The notes under the pieces are model-generated. The model had not been told where the DNA came from. It saw nothing but the letters and a program-made list of their open reading frames with translations, and did no database searches. From Scylla paramamosain (Eukaryota; Arthropoda; Malacostraca; Decapoda; Portunidae), in NCBI RefSeq assembly GCF_035594125.1, contig NC_087158.1, positions 4,309,001 through 4,373,000 on the forward strand: DNA of 64,000 nt. Direction: 5' to 3'. The first letter of the stretch is position 1. Each line of letters begins with the position of its first letter. Shown one piece after another: positions 1-10,839 of the stretch. A program made the translations under genes and the position numbers.

Positions 1-690
1 TTTGAAGCGCCAAATATGGCGCTTGTATCACCAAGTGAAAGATTGTTTGAGCAATCTGCCCCACTACATGTCTTACTAAATGTCCTTACTACATGGCCTT
101 GTTGTGTCCAGCATGAATGGTGTCAGTAAGACAGCAAGATATTCGTATTTGGGTTTACAGTATTCAATGTCTGGTATATCGAAACACAAATCTTCTATAT
201 AATTCTCGCCTTAATTGGTTGCCAGTGCAGATCAAAGAGGACTGATGTTATTTTGATGTGATTTTGTAATGTGGTGAGAGACCTTTTATTAAGCTTGCTG
301 CTTCGTCCATGATATTTTGCATTTTCTTAAGCTGATGCCTGGCAAATTATAGTACAGTGAATTACAGTAATCTGATCTAGTAATAACACAATTATATAGC
401 TATGGACATCTTCATTGAGTGTTCACTTAAATATAATAAAAAAAAAAAAAAGAAAGCAAGAACTTTTGATAGAAATGATAGATTTAACGCTGGTCTATAT
501 GAATTTAGGCTCTGGGTATCCAGCTTACTCTTTAAGGTGGGTTAAACAACTGCCAGCTTTTCACTTTGAGGAAATATAAGTTCACTTAAATTTACAATAC
601 ATAAAATGACCTATAAGAGCTCTGAGAGAACTTCCTCACCGACACAGGCATCGGGTCTCTTACATAATATACCTTTATAATTCCTTTCAT
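1..690. other. AT-rich sequence with no recognised gene
   Basis: No coding pattern, paired repeat or RNA gene could be supported on either strand. There is a short A run near 437-451. It is probably old intergenic or transposon-derived DNA, but nothing shows this directly. Confidence 0.4.
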
Positions 691-779
691 TAAAGTACTT
701 TACTTGTCGATGCTTATTTCGTTAAAACAGGATGGAATATCCGTATGGAATATCCGATAAATACGAGTATGCACGTGAA

Positions 780-1400
780 GCAAGTCTCTTTGTCGAAAAT
801 TATGTTACTGCTCTTGTTATTTTTTCATCAAAAAAATTCATAAATTTCTTTGCTAGAGTAGTGTCATTATAGCCATCAGGAAGTTTGTTACTACCCATCA
901 AGGTGTTCAAGATAGAGTACAGTTCCTTCATACCCACACCAGCTTCCGCCATGGTTTGCTGATAATAAAGACATACCTTCTTTTAATCAATTTATTGACA
1001 TTGTTTTTAGCTTTAACATAATCTTTGCGTGCACTCTGTCCGGAGATGTCACCATTTCTTCTAGTATTTTCTGATCCTTAATGCATTAACAATCTCAGTA
1101 TTAAAACAAGGCGTTTTATCCTTCAGCACCACCTCGTCAAGACAGGACACATATTGTCATATTCGTACATCTTTATACAGGACAACCATACAGTTTAAAC
1201 GGTCGTTCATCTTCACAACATTTTCATAGTGCACAATTCTTCATGTATCCCTGAATGAATTTTGTCAATTAAACAATTTTGTTAATTAAAGTATTGGTAC
1301 CATTTACCAATACTTTAGCATCAAAATTTCGTTTCATTCTGTAGATAATGTTACTCTTATTGACATCTTTTCTATTATCAGTGATAAATCTTATCACTTT
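780..1400 (-). mobile_element. Degenerate LINE fragment, endonuclease-to-RT linker (CR1/L2-like)
   Basis: Read on the minus strand, short frame-shifted pieces match the linker between the APE endonuclease and the reverse transcriptase of CR1/L2-type LINEs. Around 1130-1080 it reads DEVVLKDKTPCFNTEIVNAL, where the family usually has PWFN. Around 1030-970 it reads RKDYVKAKNNVNKLIKRRY. Around 920-800 it reads LYSILNTLMGSNKLPDG followed by LAKKFMNFFDEKI. Frames change between pieces and stops are present, so this is a dead remnant. The clade call is by eye and could be off. Confidence 0.65.
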
Positions 1401-1451
1401 GTGTTAAGGTGAGACAGAGAAATCAGTGATTTATTTTATCCTCAACACTCA

Positions 1452-1890
1452 AAAAAAAAAAAAAAAAAAAAAAAGATAAATAAAATAAAATAAGATAACA
1501 TAAAAAAAAAAAAAAAAATCTAGCATATGTGGCAGGATAGTGACGTTATCTGTGTCACTTTGAAAACTGATGGCAATCCATTATGGTCATAAACTCTACC
1601 ACGTTGATCATTATCTTCATCCACTCAAATATTAAAATCATCACATATAAAATATGACGTTACATATTGAGGTAAAAAAAAAATAAATAAAATACAATGA
1701 AATAGAATAGATAGATAAATAAATAAATAAATAAAATAAAATAAATAAAAAAATAAATAAAATAAAACAAAATAAAATAAATAATAAAAATGAAAATAAA
1801 ATAAGATAAATAAATGAATAAATAAATTAATAAATAAAGAATGAATAAAATAAATAAATGAATAAACAAAATAAACTAAAAAAGTAAAGG
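1452..1890. repeat. Poly-A runs and (AAATA/AAATAA)n microsatellite
   Basis: Long A runs occupy about 1450-1474 and 1503-1518. From about 1673 to 1885 the sequence is an imperfect AAATA/AATAAATA array. Open frames on the minus strand here encode only Phe/Tyr/Ile/Leu-rich low-complexity sequence and are artefacts. The array ends exactly where the LINE open frame begins, so it may mark the truncated 5' junction of that insertion. Confidence 0.8.
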
Positions 1891-1894
1891 TGAT

Positions 1895-4819
1895 GTGTGT
1901 GTGGGGGAACAGGTGAACAGGAATGGTGAAATGCTTGGAGAGTTTGTTGATGAACTGGAGCTGGAAAATCTGAACGTTACTTTGGCAGAGGGGCGTGTGA
2001 CTTGGAGTGCAAGAGAACAGGAATCGGCAATTGAATACATGTTGGTGAATGGAAGAATGCGTGAAATTGTGTCGCACATGTGGATAGATGAGGATGGTTT
2101 GGTTGATATTGTGTCCGATCACAACATGCTGGTTGTGGAGTGCTTGATGCAGGGTGGGAATGAAGTGAAAGTGGCAAGTAAGAGAAAGAAGTGGAGACTG
2201 AGAGATGTAGGGTGGGAGAACTTTCAGGTTGATCTGAGTGAGAGAAGCTGGGACGACAAAAGTGTGCATGACGTGGAGCATCTGAATGAGAAACTGGTTG
2301 AGGACGTGAGGGGTGCTGCTGAGAACCAGATAGGGTTTGTGAGAGTAGGTAGAAGAAAGAATGTATGTAAACCATGGTGGAATGATGAAATCAGAGCGGC
2401 TAGGAAGGAGCGAAAGAGAATGAGTAGACAGTGTAGATGGCTGAGGAAAAAGAGGCATGAAAGCGATGAGGCAGAGAATGAGTATCAGAATGCATGGGCA
2501 GCGTATGTGAAGCAGCAGCGGTTGACGAGACGAATGATAATGAATGCTAAAGTGAAGAGTGAAAGGAGCGTGATTCAATCTTTAAGGGAGAAAGGTATGG
2601 AAGGTGGCCATGAATGGTACAAGTTCATGAGAGGTGAGAATATGTCAGGCAGTGTTGGTGTGGAGAGTCTAAAAGTGGAGGGTGTAGTTATAACAGAGAA
2701 GGATGGAATCAGGGAGGCAATCAAAGGGTTCTGGGAAGAAGTAGGTGAGGTAGGTGAGATGTTTAGTGTGAGAGAAGAATGTGTAACACTGGAAAGGAAG
2801 AATGCAGATGAACTGGATGAAAGAATCAGTAGGGATGAAGTGGAGAGGTGTGTGAGAAGGCAGAAGAATGGCAAGGCAGCAGGTCCAGATGATATACCCT
2901 ATGAGTTCTACAAGAATGGTGGGGAGGTAGTGATAGACAGAATGACTGAGTTATTCAACCGAGTGTGGGATGAAGAGAGAGTGCCAAGAAAGTGGAATGA
3001 GAGCCGAGTGTGTCTGTTGCATAAGGGAGGATTTAAGAGTAAGAATGAGCTGAAGAACTACAGGCCAATTGCATTAGTGAATACAGTAGGTAAAGTTTTC
3101 AGTGCAGTGTTGAATGAGAGACTGTGTAAATGGATTGAGAGAGCTGGAGTGCTGGGTGAAGAACAGAATGGTTTTCGTAGGGACAGGAGAGCTGAGGACA
3201 ATATGTTTGTGGTGAATGAAATGATTGAGAAGAAAAAGAAGGATGGGGGTAAATTGTACCTAGGTTTTTTGGATATAGAGAAAGCTTATGATAGAGTGAA
3301 CAGAGAAATGTTAGGTAGAGTCTTAGAAAAGATTGGATTGAGTGCAAAGATAGTTAACGTAGTGCAAAGTATGTATGTGGACACAAGAGCTAGATACAGG
3401 CTAGGAGACATAGAAACAGACTGGGTGAAGAGTGAGAGAGGAGTTAGGCAGGGCTGTATATTGTCACCAACCCTTTTTAGCCTGTATACAGAGGAGCTAG
3501 CAGCCAGGATGAGAAGAATGAATGTAGGGGTAAGTGTGGGGAATGATAAAGTATGTGTGCTCCTTTATGCAGATGATGTAGTTGTTATGAGTGAATCGGC
3601 AGATGAGCTTCAAAGTTTGTTGGATGTAGTGGATGGCTATGGTAAAGACTTTGGAGTAAGGTTTAGCAGTGAGAAAAGCAAAGTAATGATTGTGAATAGA
3701 TCAGAGGATGAAAGTAATGTGGTATGGAGACTTGGAGAGAATGAGTTGAGACAGGTGCAAGAATACAAGTACTTAGGGATGTGGATGAGTCCTAGTGGGT
3801 GTGCAAAGGCAAAGAATGAAAAGATAAGTATGGTAAACCAGTGGGTAGGTCGATTGGGAAGCGCGGCAAGGATGAGAGCAAGTAAGTATGATGTGTTGAG
3901 AGAAGTGTGGAAGAGTGTGGCTGTGCCATGTATAATGTATGGTATGGATGTGATTGCATGGAATGAAAGTGAAATTGATAAGTTAGAAGTGGGCCAGAAC
4001 AAAGTAGCAAGGATGGCACTGAGTGCACCGAGGTGCACAGCAGTTGAAGCCTTGAGAGGTGACATGGGATGGAGCACCTTCAGAGAAAGACTGACAAAAG
4101 CCACACTTAGGTACAAGATTAGGCTTGAGAGAATGGATGATGCAAGAATAGCAAGGAAGGTGTACCTGTGGAATGAAAGTGGAAGCAAATGGAGGAAGAG
4201 ATGCATGAGAATGACAGACAGGAATGGATTGCAAGTTGTGTGGGCGATAAGAATGGCTGGGAGGAATCAAAATGAGCGTGAATGGGTGGTAACAAGAGGA
4301 GGAAGAGTGGGAGCCGAATGGGATGTGAGAAAATGGAAGAATGAGATAGACAAAGAAGTGAAATGTGTGGGACTGAATGAATGGAAGAATGAGATGGAAA
4401 GAAAGAAGACCCTGGAATGGTACAAGGAGAAAGAGGCCCCGAGGTATGAAAGGTGGTATGATGGAAGCCTGGGCGGTGATCTTCTCTTCCGAGCGAGGGC
4501 ACAGTGTATGGATGTGAATGCAAGGAGTTACAGGTGGTCTGAGTCCCGCAGCAAAGTGTGCCAGATGTGTGACATGGGAGAGGATGAGACGGTGGAACAT
4601 GTGGTGCTGGAGTGTGTGCAGTATGCCAGAGACAGGAATGAGATGATGCAAGTGATACTGACTGAGTTAGGGCATGATAGGAATGAAAGAGTGGAGAAGA
4701 CAGGAAAGGAATGGATGGTGTTGTTGCTGGGACTGGGTAGAGAGGCCAATGAAAGGATGATTGAGGCGGTGAAAGAGTTTCTGGAGAGAATGTGGCGTGC
4801 CAGGTGTATGAACAATTAG
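1895..4819 (+). CDS. LINE ORF2 protein: partial endonuclease, reverse transcriptase, CCHC zinc knuckle
   Basis: A single 974-codon frame without stops. Residues 1-75 look like the C-terminal end of an APE endonuclease, including the SDH motif with its catalytic-type histidine (VSDHNMLV). The reverse transcriptase follows at about residues 320-640: NGKAAGPDDIP, RPIALVNTVGKVF, EEQNGFRRDRRAED, FLDIEKAYDRVNRE, GVRQGCILSPTLFSLY, and the catalytic YADDVVV box near residue 553. LGMWMSPSG marks the thumb region. Near the C-terminus CQMCDMGEDETVEHVVLEC gives a CCHC knuckle. The first methionine is simply the first in the open frame and is unlikely to be the native start because the endonuclease N-terminus is missing. 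An open frame this long implies a recent insertion. The clade cannot be fixed by eye. Confidence 0.85.
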   Translation: MCVGEQVNRNGEMLGEFVDELELENLNVTLAEGRVTWSAREQESAIEYMLVNGRMREIVSHMWIDEDGLVDIVSDHNMLVVECLMQGGNEVKVASKRKKWRLRDVGWENFQVDLSERSWDDKSVHDVEHLNEKLVEDVRGAAENQIGFVRVGRRKNVCKPWWNDEIRAARKERKRMSRQCRWLRKKRHESDEAENEYQNAWAAYVKQQRLTRRMIMNAKVKSERSVIQSLREKGMEGGHEWYKFMRGENMSGSVGVESLKVEGVVITEKDGIREAIKGFWEEVGEVGEMFSVREECVTLERKNADELDERISRDEVERCVRRQKNGKAAGPDDIPYEFYKNGGEVVIDRMTELFNRVWDEERVPRKWNESRVCLLHKGGFKSKNELKNYRPIALVNTVGKVFSAVLNERLCKWIERAGVLGEEQNGFRRDRRAEDNMFVVNEMIEKKKKDGGKLYLGFLDIEKAYDRVNREMLGRVLEKIGLSAKIVNVVQSMYVDTRARYRLGDIETDWVKSERGVRQGCILSPTLFSLYTEELAARMRRMNVGVSVGNDKVCVLLYADDVVVMSESADELQSLLDVVDGYGKDFGVRFSSEKSKVMIVNRSEDESNVVWRLGENELRQVQEYKYLGMWMSPSGCAKAKNEKISMVNQWVGRLGSAARMRASKYDVLREVWKSVAVPCIMYGMDVIAWNESEIDKLEVGQNKVARMALSAPRCTAVEALRGDMGWSTFRERLTKATLRYKIRLERMDDARIARKVYLWNESGSKWRKRCMRMTDRNGLQVVWAIRMAGRNQNEREWVVTRGGRVGAEWDVRKWKNEIDKEVKCVGLNEWKNEMERKKTLEWYKEKEAPRYERWYDGSLGGDLLFRARAQCMDVNARSYRWSESRSKVCQMCDMGEDETVEHVVLECVQYARDRNEMMQVILTELGHDRNERVEKTGKEWMVLLLGLGREANERMIEAVKEFLERMWRARCMNN

Positions 4820-4866
4820 GATAGAGGATGCTGTTCGTTTCTCTTTTTTTTTTTTTTTCCCCTTTC

Positions 4867-5038
4867 TACAGGAGTTGCCGATCCAAAGGCCTGGCTCAGG
4901 AGTGATCCTGTGCCACCTGTACCATCAAGATCAAGATCAAGATGTTCGACCGCCATATTGTACAGGAGTTGCCGATCCAAAGGCCTGGCTCAGGAGTGAT
5001 CCTGTGCCACCTATACCATCAAGATCAAGATCAAGATG
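4867..5038 (+). repeat. Tandem duplication of the LINE 3' end (2 x 78 bp)
   Basis: The block starting TACAGGAGTTGCCGATCCAA and ending in ATCAAGATCAAGATG occurs at about 4867-4944 and again at 4961-5038. The copies are nearly identical and separated by 16 bp. The second may be a very short, independent insertion of the same family next to the first, or a local duplication. It ends about 90 bp before the start codon of the SAP-domain gene. Confidence 0.85.
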
Positions 5039-5128
5039 TATGTTTGGGTAAAGAGGCTGCGCGGGAAAGCCAGTGTTCAGTGGTAAAATTATCACAGCAT
5101 TGTGCCCGTGAAAGATTAGTGATTCATA

Positions 5129-5264
5129 ATGAGTGATATAATGGACCCCAGCAAGCTGAAGGTGGCGGAGCTGCGAGCAGAGCTGCAGGCCCGAGGGCTG
5201 GACAGTAAAGGAAATAAACCGGTGTTGGTGGATCGGCTCCGGGCGGCGCTGGAAGAAGAGGCAG
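5129..5264 (+). CDS. HNRNPU-like: hnRNP U-like protein, exon 1 (SAP domain)
   Basis: The exon encodes 45 residues plus one base, starting [20 protein letters not shown]. Residues 5-42 form a SAP domain: the two helices carry the expected Leu pattern ([20 protein letters not shown]) around the [11 protein letters not shown] turn. SAP domains bind AT-rich scaffold-attachment DNA, and in the hnRNP U family they sit at the extreme N-terminus. The exon ends CAG|GTAAGG in phase 1, matching the acceptor at 12596. An alternative ATG lies three codons in (MDPSK). GC content is higher than in the surrounding DNA, as expected for a host 5' exon. The 5' UTR is probably 5042-5128, immediately after a LINE tail. 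The frame reads on into the intron for about 30 codons before a stop, which is not considered coding. Confidence 0.85.
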
Positions 5265-6213
5265 GTAAGGCAGACTGTGTTATGGTTATGTTTCTGAAGA
5301 AAAGTGTCCGAGGTGCGGGGCGAGTAGCTTTTAATGATACTTGTAGGAGACGGGAGCCTTAAAAGACAGGCAGCGCTGGGCCATTGCCAAAACCAAACAA
5401 CCCACACTACCTGTAACCCCATGGTGCGTGGAAGGTTAGGGGGTGGGACTTGTACCGCGTGACTTAGTGGATACTCGAGAGACAAATTACTATACCTAAT
5501 CACAGGTAACATTGCAGAAGTGCGATTAAGTTAATGTTTTGGTTACTCCATGAGTGCCACTAGTATTACCCTTTACATGGTAGCTTGTAAGGGGGTTCGA
5601 CGTGTGAACGTGACCGTAGACCAGGGTGAAACATCTGCACTTTATATAAGATAGTTTAGGTTTGGTAAGGTTGTGCTAGATGCGATTAGGTGATTATTAA
5701 GAAGAGTCACACGGCTCTGTTTTCTATCTTTTTTCTCCTATCCTCTCTAATGTCAAACTGGTATTATTCTATACTTACTATATATTAATTTACATTTTCG
5801 TGACGTATCTCATTGGCTAGAGCTTCTTGTGCTCAGTATTTTGAAACCCAATGTTGCCAATTAGGGTTTTATTATAGTTTAAGCCATTACACACTACATG
5901 GTAATAACCTACCTCATTTTGTTCTTCTCACTATTCACTTAATTTCTAATGATTACACTACTTGTCGGAAATTAATAATAACGCCACAATAGGCCTAGGA
6001 ATGCACAGCGCTCTCAACTTTTTCTAAGTCCACAGGTAAACATGAATGGTGTATTGTTGCCTGAACTTCAGTTGTTTAATGCTTTGAATTGTGGGTAGCT
6101 GCTGGATAGGATCACTGTGTTTATAATTCCTCGGGCCAATCACGTGCTACCACCACTTAACACCATGAGTTGCACCAATAGGAAGTCTCTATAAGTACCC
6201 ATAAGCTGCGCGG

Positions 6214-6250
6214 GCAGGTTAGGTTTGGTTAGGTTAGGTTAGGTTCGGTT
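6214..6250 (+). repeat. Interstitial TTAGG-like tract
   Basis: A run of GGTTA pentamers with a few GGTTT/GGTTC variants (GGTTAGGTTTGGTTAGGTTA and onwards). This is the arthropod telomere unit TTAGG in another register. Similar but more decayed tracts lie at about 6400-6465, 7280-7320 (reverse strand) and 7540-7600. Confidence 0.7.
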
Positions 6251-7539
6251 CCCCACAGGCCCCCAAGCTTGCTTGAGGGATTGGAGGGCCGTGGGTAGAG
6301 ATTGGGGACATTGGCTTAAACTATAAATTTACCCCAATTAGTATTAATACCGTCAGCAATTTTTTTTAAATATTGGCTTTCTTTCAGATGTGTTAATGAT
6401 AAGTTAGGTAGGTTTGGTGAGGTTAGGTTTAGTTAGGTTAGTTGGTTAGGTTAGATTAGGAACCCCATACATGTCGGAAACATGAAGTAATACTGTCAGC
6501 GATTTTTTTTATTTGTTTTTTATCAGGAGTGCTGTTGTGAGTGATCAAAACTGTGAACTGGGCAGTGTTGATGAGGTTACTAATGGTATTTACCATAGCT
6601 ATGTGCGATAATGTAAAACATTATCGTAATAACCAGTAAATTAATAACGATAACCTTATTGGTGACAACTGACAATTGATAAGTGGTGATAAATTTATTG
6701 CTCAATAACTGATAACCAACAAATCGATAAATCCAAAATTCTGATACTAGCGCTAATGATACTGATATTTAAAAATAAAAAAAAAATGATAAATCCAAAT
6801 CTTTATTTATATCTATATTAGAAAACTTAGAAAAAAACTTCAGATTTAATGTTTATCCTGTTTCTTCCTAATGAAAAACACTGTTTAAGTAAAGTAACTA
6901 TATTTGATTTTGAAAGTTTAAAACTTTAATGTGCTTATGTTCCAAAAACTAAAATGATGAGTATTGCTTGTTTGGAACCTAAAGTATTGGCAGTACTGAT
7001 AAATTGATAACACGAGAAAAGGAGAAAAATGATTATCAGATAATCAATGACCCAATGTCATTATTGCAATAATTTACCACAATAATATATTTTCTGATAA
7101 GTTTTGATGTTTTGACTAATTTGCAGTAGATTTTGTTGTAAACTACTCTGTTTATTATGGTAGGGGATGTAAAAAAAAACAGTAATTTGCAACAAATTGA
7201 TGGCAGATTATTTAAAATTGCATCAAAATTTACCAGAAAATTAGTTTCATCCACCATATGGACTTTATAGGAGAAATGGAAATTTACCACTAAACCTAAC
7301 CTAACAAATTTAACAAAACCTGACACAACCAAATCCTATTTAATTTAGGCATGAATAGTAGTTCATAAAAAAAACTTACTGTCCTGACAGGTCTGCACCT
7401 ATTGTTTCTGGCCGCTGTCACGTAGGCTGTAGTCACCATGGCACCTCACACTCACGGCAGAACAGTGCTCACTTAAAAAAGCCAGGGAATCTTGGGTATT
7501 TTTGTGACATTGGGCAATTCTCACAGGGATAATTATTAA

Positions 7540-7605
7540 GAAGAGTAGGTTTAGTTAGGTTTACTCAGGTTAGACTAGGTTTGGTTTAGTTAGGTTTGTT
7601 TGACA
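7540..7605 (+). repeat. Degenerate TTAGGT-like tract
   Basis: Repeated TTAGGTTT/TTAGTTAGG words with substitutions, resembling the tract at 6214. A shorter clean one (TTAGGTTAGGTTAGGTTGG) lies far away at about 49570-49588, so the motif is dispersed in this genome. Confidence 0.55.
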
Positions 7606-8174
7606 TTGTAGGTGGTAGGCTTTGAAAAATAGGAAATAGAACTGTGTGACTTCTTATTAATTACTGAGTTGAGGGTCGAATATAACCGGTCACCTGTTTC
7701 AGCTAACCCTCAGATAAAATTGTCTTGGAAAGCTACATCTTCCATTTCATTGTGTAAATCCTATCTCCAAATATTGTGATCGTTGAATGAGGTCAGCAAA
7801 TTAAGTAATAACTATTGAGTTTTAAATATTTTGGGAGTCCATGGAGTGAAGCCCCTGATAAAGGTGTTTATTAAACTGGGTTTTATTTAATTTTTAATCC
7901 CTTCCCAAGAACAGGGAAGTAAATGAAAAAATAATTCTTGTATAGACTACCAACTCCCAGCAATATGTCCACCCATCTATGGTTTCCCTGCACAAGAGCA
8001 TTCTAGACTGATGTCTGTATGGAGATGCCTGCAGATTTGAAGATCCGTGATGTCTTCATATATTTCCAGAAATGTTGCAAGATTCCTGTCTATTTGATCA
8101 AACTTACCTGAAATGCTAAGTAACAAATTATGGTAGTCGGAATCCTGCAAGTTGTCAGTTGTCTCTGGCTGTTT

Positions 8175-8560
8175 TAATGTAGGAATTGGCAGGACAATCC
8201 TGTACTAACCATGAACGTCTTTCATCTTCCCCTCATGGTCAGACTTCCTATTGCCACCTGTCTCTTATCCACATAGTTGTCTAACCTTCTCTTGAGACTA
8301 CTTAGTGTGTTAGCGCTGACCATATATCTGCTAAGCCTACTCCACTCATCCACAATTCTGTTGATGAACCAGTTCATAATGATCTCTTTCCTAAATCTAA
8401 ACTTATCTAGCTTACATCCATTGCCTCAGGAGTTCTGTCCTGATATGTTACCATGAGAATGTCACTTAAGTCATTCCTTTTACCAATTTAAATACTTCTA
8501 TCATGACCCTGCACACCCTTCTCTCCAGGATGTGTGATATCTGTATGGTTTAATATATTC
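8175..8560 (-). mobile_element. LINE 3'-terminal fragment
   Basis: The minus strand encodes a C-terminal LINE tail: KLDKFRFRKEIIMNWFINRI, then VDEWSRLSRYMVSANTLSSL and KRRLDNYVDKR, ending in a stop near 8230. The pattern (basic FRFRKE, then NRIVDEWNxLP-like, then a helix with LKRRLD) is typical of the extreme C-terminus of decapod LINE polymerases. The reverse transcriptase core itself is absent. On the plus strand just after it (about 8545-8600) FNIFMDGCMREVKARKE resembles another, independent RT scrap. Confidence 0.65.
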
Positions 8561-8889
8561 ATGGATGGCTGTATGAGGGAGGTGAAAGCTAGAAAGGAGT
8601 GATATGGACTGTACTGCAGTCAAGATTGCTGTAATGTGTGTGAGGCGGCCCAGGACTCATCAGTGCTGAATGAAAAAAAAAACGTAATAAAAACAATATA
8701 TCTTGTGGGGGAAGAAATACAAAAAGTAAACAAGTCAGAAATCAAGGAGAATATTTCCTCCCATAATTAAACAAAAAAATTACTGTACTATAGACACTAT
8801 GCTCTACTCCAAGGTCTTCTCATATGCAGATGGAGTGGATTCACATTTATGCAATGATCCCTTATGTGCTAAGTGTTCTCACTTTGTGA

Positions 8890-9400
8890 GAAAAATTCAT
8901 GTTGAAGCAGTGTGTAGGAGGCAATGTGACATTGCCTGGAAAATATACGGATCACAATTACTTAGTACTAGTGTAAGAGTTTCACTAGAATGGTGAAATA
9001 AATAGAAAAAAAAAACCTGTATAACAATTGCATCGAAAAGACTGAGTGTATTGGTGAAGAAATGGAGTGATGAGGGACGTAAGGATGTGTCTCATTACAA
9101 ACGTGGTGGGGCACTCCAAATGTTTGACACCTTACAGTATCAAGAGACAGTTAAAGGTATATCCTCAGCTTACAACAAAACAACTACAAAAACAAACATT
9201 TTGGGATGGCCCACCACCTTGTTTGTAGTGAGGAACATCTTCACATCTCTCATTTCACCAAAACACTCAGTCTTTTCCCTGCAATATTAATACAGCTTGT
9301 TTTTTCTATTGATTTCACCTTTCTAGTGAAACTCTAACGCTCATGCTATGTAATCATGACCTGTATATATTCAAAGCATTGCACATCACCTCAGTAGAAC
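8890..9400. repeat. Long imperfect inverted repeat (foldback, about 0.5 kb)
   Basis: The left arm (about 8890-9150) matches the reverse complement of the right arm (about 9170-9400). Shared stretches include GAGTTTCACTAGAA, ATAGAAAAA, AAAAGACTGAGTGT, CATTACAAAC versus CACTACAAAC, and CAAATGTTTG versus AAAATGTTTG. The loop would be only a few tens of bases near 9150-9170. Weak open frames on the left arm (8799-8996, 9051-9290) are likely by-products. It could be a foldback or MITE-type DNA element or an inverted duplication. Confidence 0.75.
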
Positions 9401-10839
9401 ACTGTTTAAAACAAACACAGCTGTTTTGTTAGCTGAAGCAGGGAGTGGTCACAAATGATAACTTTGCCTTATGTCAATATGTCAAACACTGAATCTGCTA
9501 TTCTATGATTTCAGAAACATATGAGGGGCTAACCTAAGCTGCCATGAAGTTATTTTCTCTTAACAGATTTTTTCAAACTTAGAGGGGGGCAAGTTGCCAG
9601 TTTGTGCAATGTGACTCTCTCATCGGTGGGAGTTCTAATCTTGTATGTTGCTGACTGTACGTTGTTAGACTGGATGTTATGGAAATAACTCAAGCCTACT
9701 AATTTTGAGAAAGTGATCATATATTTCTGGGCTGAATTATGATGTTTTGTTTTTTAAATCATGATCTACACAATGAAAAGATTAGCAATTAAATTAATGA
9801 ACTGAATTCATCTAATCCTCACCAGATCTAGTTCTCTGATGGAAATGGTAATGTGGTCTCAATATGATTCAATATTCCTCTTATATACCCAATGTGTATG
9901 TTGGGATTATTACAAGAGTTTGACCAAGGAGGCATACCAGATGAAATAAGGGTGACAGGTACTGAAGTTTTCATCAGCTAGAGTTCATGCTTCCATCCAA
10001 ATTCTTCTTAAATTTTGTTATGTTACCATTATAGCTCACAAAGTGTTGCTGTATTGTTAAATAATTTTGATATATAATTTAGGAAATAATTCAACTACAA
10101 GAGAATTAGAACTTGTGCTATTTGCAAAAAAAATAAGTACATTGGTAAGCTCCTTTGGGGAAGCCACCCAGCTCCCAAGCCAGTGTTACCAAAGCCTCCA
10201 ATTTCTGGTAAGGATAAAATCAACGTCATGAAAATGACTATGGAATCAGGATTGTTGTTGTTGGTGGTGATCACCACTCTTTGGTAACTATCACAACATA
10301 AGGAAGCAACTGTGAAATTGTCTGTAAATAACTGTCACAGCCCTCAGAGGTGTTACCATCGGACTCAGGTGATCTTGTTAAAGCCTTGGTGCAATGGTGT
10401 AGGAAGTGGGTTGTCTTCCATTACTGGTGGAAATTGATGTGAGCATGGTATGGGTCCTCATAGCCTTCCAGTCCCTTATGAATGTGGGAGCACCTTGCCT
10501 TACTGTTGATGGTGACGAGTTGCTCAAGGAGGTGCTCTTACCATCTGTTGCTGCTGATTGATTAATTTAATTTCAATTCTTTTATTGTCATAACATACAC
10601 ATTATATTACAAGGTTGAATTATATGCATTACATAAACTTTGCTTGACAATGAGGACTGATACCTTATTGTATATTTTTCCCTCCTCTGTACAATTTACT
10701 CAATTTATAATTTGAGGGCTAATTTATTTAACATAATTTTTAAATTTTATGCTACCTCCAATAATTTTGATTTATAATAAAGCTACCTGTTGTTATTTAC
10801 ATATTAATTAAATACCTTTTGATTCTATACTTGTATGTT

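Larger units (their letters stand above)
1890..5040 (+). mobile_element. 5'-truncated APE-type LINE with one long open frame
   Basis: This is a non-LTR retrotransposon copy made of an uninterrupted coding frame (1895-4819), a short 3' region with a T run (about 4842-4858), and a 3' end rich in ATCAAG hexamers. The 5' end abuts an AAATA microsatellite and lacks most of the endonuclease, as expected for truncation during target-primed reverse transcription. No poly-A tail is visible; the short tandem ATCAAG tail is the likely 3' terminus. The last 78 bp occur twice in tandem. No target-site duplication was found by eye. Confidence 0.8.

Noticed and set aside
1625..2578. 317-codon minus-strand open frame
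   Set aside because: It is antisense to the LINE polymerase and the AAATA microsatellite; its product is low-complexity Phe/Tyr/His/Ser sequence without a domain.
3637..4651. Long minus-strand frames opposite the LINE
   Set aside because: They mirror the purine-rich coding strand of the RT; no independent gene features.
4937..5512. 191-codon minus-strand frame across the first exon
   Set aside because: Antisense to the SAP exon and LINE tail; no recognisable domain or splice logic.
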